A DNA stretch of 22,288 nt. It comes from Cudoniella acicularis (Eukaryota; Ascomycota; Leotiomycetes; Helotiales; Helotiaceae). The translations under genes were made by a program, and so were the position numbers. Positions 19,036 through 22,288 of this stretch are shown here, piece after piece. The notes beneath the pieces were generated by a model. It was not told the DNA's origin and did not search any database. It worked only from the letters and a program-made list of their open reading frames with translations. The stretch covers positions 1-22,288 of the forward strand of contig JAAMPI010000952.1 in the NCBI GenBank assembly GCA_013054445.1, given 5' to 3'. Every line of letters starts with the position of its first letter. The stretch's first letter is position 1.

Positions 19036-19475
19036 CGACGTTAAGCGGGGCCTCCAAGGTCGCTTCCATCGACACTAGAGGCGAGATTTCTCTCTCTTGC
19101 TTCTAAGAGAGTCCTTCGCCATAGTCATCATTCGCACTCAATTGGTCTTTTCTAGTGTCACCCCGTGAATTCTGGACAATTTTATTGTCTCGGGCGTCTG
19201 AAACCGTAGAATTATTGACTTTGCGGTCTAGGCTATTCTTAGAGCATCGAGACGTTTTACTCGTAGCCAATGAAAACACCGCCAGTATGTACTTAGTAAT
19301 TCGCGAGACCCAAGATGTGCAATAATTGTGCCTTTTTATCCACTAATGTTAGCAAAACAGTTCGCGAGGCTGAGGTGTTGATTACGTAAAGTAGTCGCCA
19401 CGCGAGGCTTCCGAGTCACTTATATTCAGTACTCTCGATTCTTACCCCACCTTACCTTTGCTCTTCACAAACAAC

Positions 19476-19610
19476 ATGAATATATTGTACCCACGCGATT
19501 GCGACTCAATGTATGTGATAAAGCGGAGTCCATTCTCTGGAACCTTGCTGATAGTTGACAGCCTCAACCCTCATGGACCACGACTCCCCCTCCATCGTCA
19601 GCGACGATGA
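19476..19610 (+). promoter_or_regulatory. Upstream ORF overlapping the NYN start codon
   Basis: ATG 19476 opens a 44-codon frame that ends with TGA at 19608-19610, past the main ATG at 19573 and in a different frame. If it is in the mRNA, ribosomes starting there would miss the main start. A GTATGT...TTGACAG pair (19511-19561, 51 bp) could be a leader intron and would leave this overlapping frame in place. The transcription start is unknown, so the uORF may not be transcribed. Confidence 0.4.
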
Positions 19611-21326
19611 TGAATCCTGGAGCTTTCGCGATGCGCACAATTTCCTCGAAGCACTCCGCCCGTCAACTCCCTCGAGAGTGCCCAAAACCAGCCAGCCTAC
19701 TTTATTGGGATATGATCCTTCCGAATTCAATCCAAAAGCAAGCGTTCCAATATCTTTAGGAGACTTCAGTCGGCTATACAAGTTCTGTGGTATACAACCA
19801 AACTCACCACCGCGGACACACCATGAATCAACAGAGTTCTTGTCTTCCTCCACCTCTTCCTCAAACCCAGATCTCTATTCTACCTCGCCATCATCAGTGC
19901 CGGATGAGAATATTTCAGATAGTGATTTGGTGACGGGGGTCAAGAGCGTACGTTGGAGGGATGAAGTGCCTGGATTGAACATATCTGAATCGAGGAGAAG
20001 GAGTACGCATGCTTCAGTGGAGGATATCGATTATAATGAGCTTTTCCGCCTACTTGAGAACGATTCGGAAGCCGATGAGGCACAGAATCATATAGCAGGA
20101 CTGCGATCCAACCAACACTCGAGCTCACTTTCCAAGGAAGAACTGAAGAAGTTCCGAGGGAAGACGTCATCTTATGGCAAAACCAAAATTACAGATTTTC
20201 TCCCAGCTTCCATTGCTCCCAAAAAAGATAAAGACTTGGATTTATCGTTGCCAGCTCCTCCACCAATTCCAGCGACACCGACCGATTTTTTTGACTCGAG
20301 ACAAATTCGACCAATTTACACTCTTACTGCTACCGAAAAGAAGGCTCGGATTATAAAAAAATTGCTTCAGCGGAACCTTTTGCAACCTTTAACAAACACA
20401 GCTTCAGTCATCTCTCAATGGGGCGGAAATCATGATCCGAACGGTATTCATGTTTTCGTCGATTTATCGAACATCATAATTGGCTTTTATACCCAATTGA
20501 AGTTGGACCGAGGTCTTCCCAAGAATGCCTTATTTAAACAACCTCTAATATCTTACCATTCGTTGGCCTTCTTACTTGAGAGGGGCCGACCGGTTGCTCA
20601 TAGAGTAAGTGCCATATTTTTAAATTTGTCGCCCTCGATTTGAAAGACTTGGCTCAACTCATGAGCTGTCCACAATTTCCTAATGAAAACATTTTTCTTG
20701 ATTTAGATCATACCAATCTCACTCATCTTTTAACATCCTACTACTTCTTGTCTCAGACGTGACATTATGCTAACTTCCTCCAGGTTGCAGCAGGATCTCA
20801 TCCTAGCCAAGTACCAAAACGTCCGGAATACATGGCAGAAGCCGAAAAGTGCGGCTATCAGATGGCAATCTTAGAACCAGTTTATAAACCGAAGACGCCA
20901 ACATCCAACAAAAAGCGAAATGGGCGTGGGCATGGATACGCGACAACTTCAGGGCTGTCCAGTGGCTCTGATGCGCAAACTTCGAGTATACCACAACGAG
21001 CCGAGCAATGTGTTGACGAAATACTGCATCTCAAAATGATTGAGAGTATCTTGACAGCTCCAAAACCTTCCATCATGGTTCTCGCGAGCGGAGACGCTGC
21101 CGAGGCGGAATATTCGGGTGGGTTCTTCAAATACGTTGAGCTTGCGCTTCAAAAAGGCTGGAAAGTCGAACTTGTTGCCTGGACCAGCGGTTTGAGTCAG
21201 GAATACCAATCCCGAAGCTTCTTGAAGAAGTGGGAAGGAAAATTTACCATTATACCCTTGGACGATTTTGCGGAGGAGTTATTAGCCATGTATGCGACTT
21301 GGTATCCGCCATCGACTGTTTATTAA
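19573..21326 (+). CDS. NYN-domain (PIN-like ribonuclease fold) protein
   Basis: Two exons (19573-20604 and 20784-21326) joined in phase 0 over a 179-bp intron (GTAAGT...CTAACTTCCTCCAG) encode 524 residues. The first about 280 residues are acidic and Ser-rich, likely disordered, opening MDHDSPSIVSDDDESW. The fold begins at HVFVDLSNIIIGFY, with the first putative metal-binding Asp at 297. It is completed in exon 2 by IMVLASGDAAEAEYSGGFF (Asp448) and ALQKGWKVELVAWTSGLSQ. These match the alternating strand-helix pattern and acidic residues of NYN domains. An inserted low-complexity stretch (KTPTSNKKRNGRG...) lies between the halves. NYN proteins are usually RNA-binding or RNA-cleaving; the target here is unknown. 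The conserved split of the domain across the intron supports the splice choice. The start at 19573 is the first ATG in the frame. Confidence 0.86.
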
Positions 21327-22288
21327 ACGGTCTGGCTGATTGGCGTTGTACCTACTCATAAATGGGTTTGGAAATCTGCGGCGTTTGACTTGACGGTGGT
21401 ACGGTGGTGGGATTATGACTATTATTGTGATTTCCAAAATGGCGTTTTATGCATAGCGGAACTGGTAAATAGTAGAATAGCGAAAAGGCGTTGGGATTGT
21501 TCATGTACATCACCAGCATCCATCACACAGCGAGTGTGGGCATTTTTTACGGGCGCACAGATAGTATGCGAAAGCGGATAAATGGACAAAGAGATACTTT
21601 TGAACACAAAAACACCTTGAGACAAACAGGTCATTGCTGGGTTAGCGCACAGTGAGCTCGCGCTTCGCTGAATTTAGAATATTAGGAAGGCAGCTTGTTG
21701 AGTTAATTTACATAACCAAGGAGTTCTGAAGAGCCTGTAAATGGCCAAATTTGGGAGCTACTAGTATTTTGAACATTTTCACTTTCTTTGTAGTCACTTT
21801 CTCTATTGATATAGAACTGTACAAATCTCTATGTAATAATCATTGATATATAAATATATAAGTATATCGTTTATCAGCATAATAATTCTCATTGATACTA
21901 GCTAATTAGAAGTGGCTTTAATATCTTATAATCTGTACTTTAAATTCCTTCTCTTTAAATTTTTCTAAAATTTCTCTATTCTCTACATCTCAAAATAGAA
22001 CAAAACTCTTATTGCCTTTGTAAGTTATTAAAACAATGAGAAATACTAATCCTATTATAGAAATATAATTATCATTTTATCTACTTATTTAGAGTTTGGA
22101 TAATTTGATAACATACTAGTCACATGACTTATTTAAATACCTTGCGTCTTCTATCTCTTCTCTTAAAGTCGCTTCACTTCCTAAACAGTTGACAATTATA
22201 AAAAAATTAAAAATTAAAACTTAATTGTCATGTTATTTATTAGAAAACTTTATTTTTTTAAAAAAAAATGTGGTGTTCCTAGATTGTG
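21327..22288. other. NYN 3' flank passing into AT-rich DNA
   Basis: Up to about 21700 the composition is ordinary and holds the likely 3' UTR. From about 21780 the sequence becomes strongly AT-rich; 22201-22260 has only 6 G or C in 60 bases. A 9-bp inverted repeat TGACAATTA/TAATTGTCA occurs at 22190-22198 and 22222-22230. No gene or recognisable transposon protein is left. This looks like the edge of an AT-rich, possibly RIP-treated block continuing outside the window. Confidence 0.6.

Larger units (their letters stand above)
17604..19475. other. Intergenic region between the GH3 relic and the NYN gene
   Basis: No protein could be recognised in about 1.9 kb. Short frames exist (for example minus 18201-18506, with CPEMEKEFLDDD and ATYMRLLLDHEFPG), but none shows a family motif or clear splice structure; a degraded exon cannot be excluded. 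The left part is the former GH3 promoter with three CreA-like hexamers. The right part contains the segment resembling 2581-2611 (18901-18932) and an inverted repeat at 18993-19035. Confidence 0.5.

Overview
The window looks like nuclear DNA of a filamentous ascomycete (Pezizomycotina). The evidence is short introns of about 48-97 bp with GT..CTAAC/CTAAT..AG signals, CT-rich leaders, a degraded Tc1/mariner-type transposon with RIP-like transitions, and AT-rich stretches. A placement in Leotiomycetes would fit the gene repertoire but is only inference. No prokaryotic operon, rRNA, tRNA or CRISPR array was seen.

Layout. 1-504 (minus): short-chain dehydrogenase pseudogene with an in-frame stop and an internal deletion; it runs off the left edge. 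About 1006-2240 (plus): decayed class I terpene cyclase broken by several frameshifts and stops. The two are divergent neighbours and may be the remains of a terpenoid locus. 2241-5501: no supported gene; the last kilobase is the CT-rich leader of the next gene. 5502-8054 (plus): five-exon RasGAP with a RasGAP_C tail, homologous to fungal gap1/sar1/GapA and apparently intact. 9144-10927 (plus): two-exon OTT_1508-like deaminase. 11008-12243: complete Tc1/mariner-type element with both inverted repeats and a ruined minus-strand transposase. 12713-14749 (plus): four-exon GMC oxidoreductase, whole except for an apparent frameshift just after the ATG. 14859-17603 (minus): GH3 beta-glucosidase relic, convergent with the GMC gene, that has lost its catalytic nucleophile segment and carries several stops and frameshifts. 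17604-19475: no supported gene; possible CreA-type sites lie upstream of the GH3 relic. 19573-21326 (plus): two-exon NYN (PIN-like RNase fold) protein. 21327-22288: no gene, becoming very AT-rich.

How the genes relate. The housekeeping-type gene (RasGAP) and the two proteins with nucleic-acid-type folds (deaminase, NYN) look intact. The metabolic accessory genes (SDR, terpene cyclase, GH3, perhaps GMC) are decaying. The picture is a region of gene loss with transposon debris between conserved genes. No multi-gene system acting together is demonstrable. The most unusual protein is the deaminase, from a family related to bacterial toxin deaminases and little characterised in fungi.
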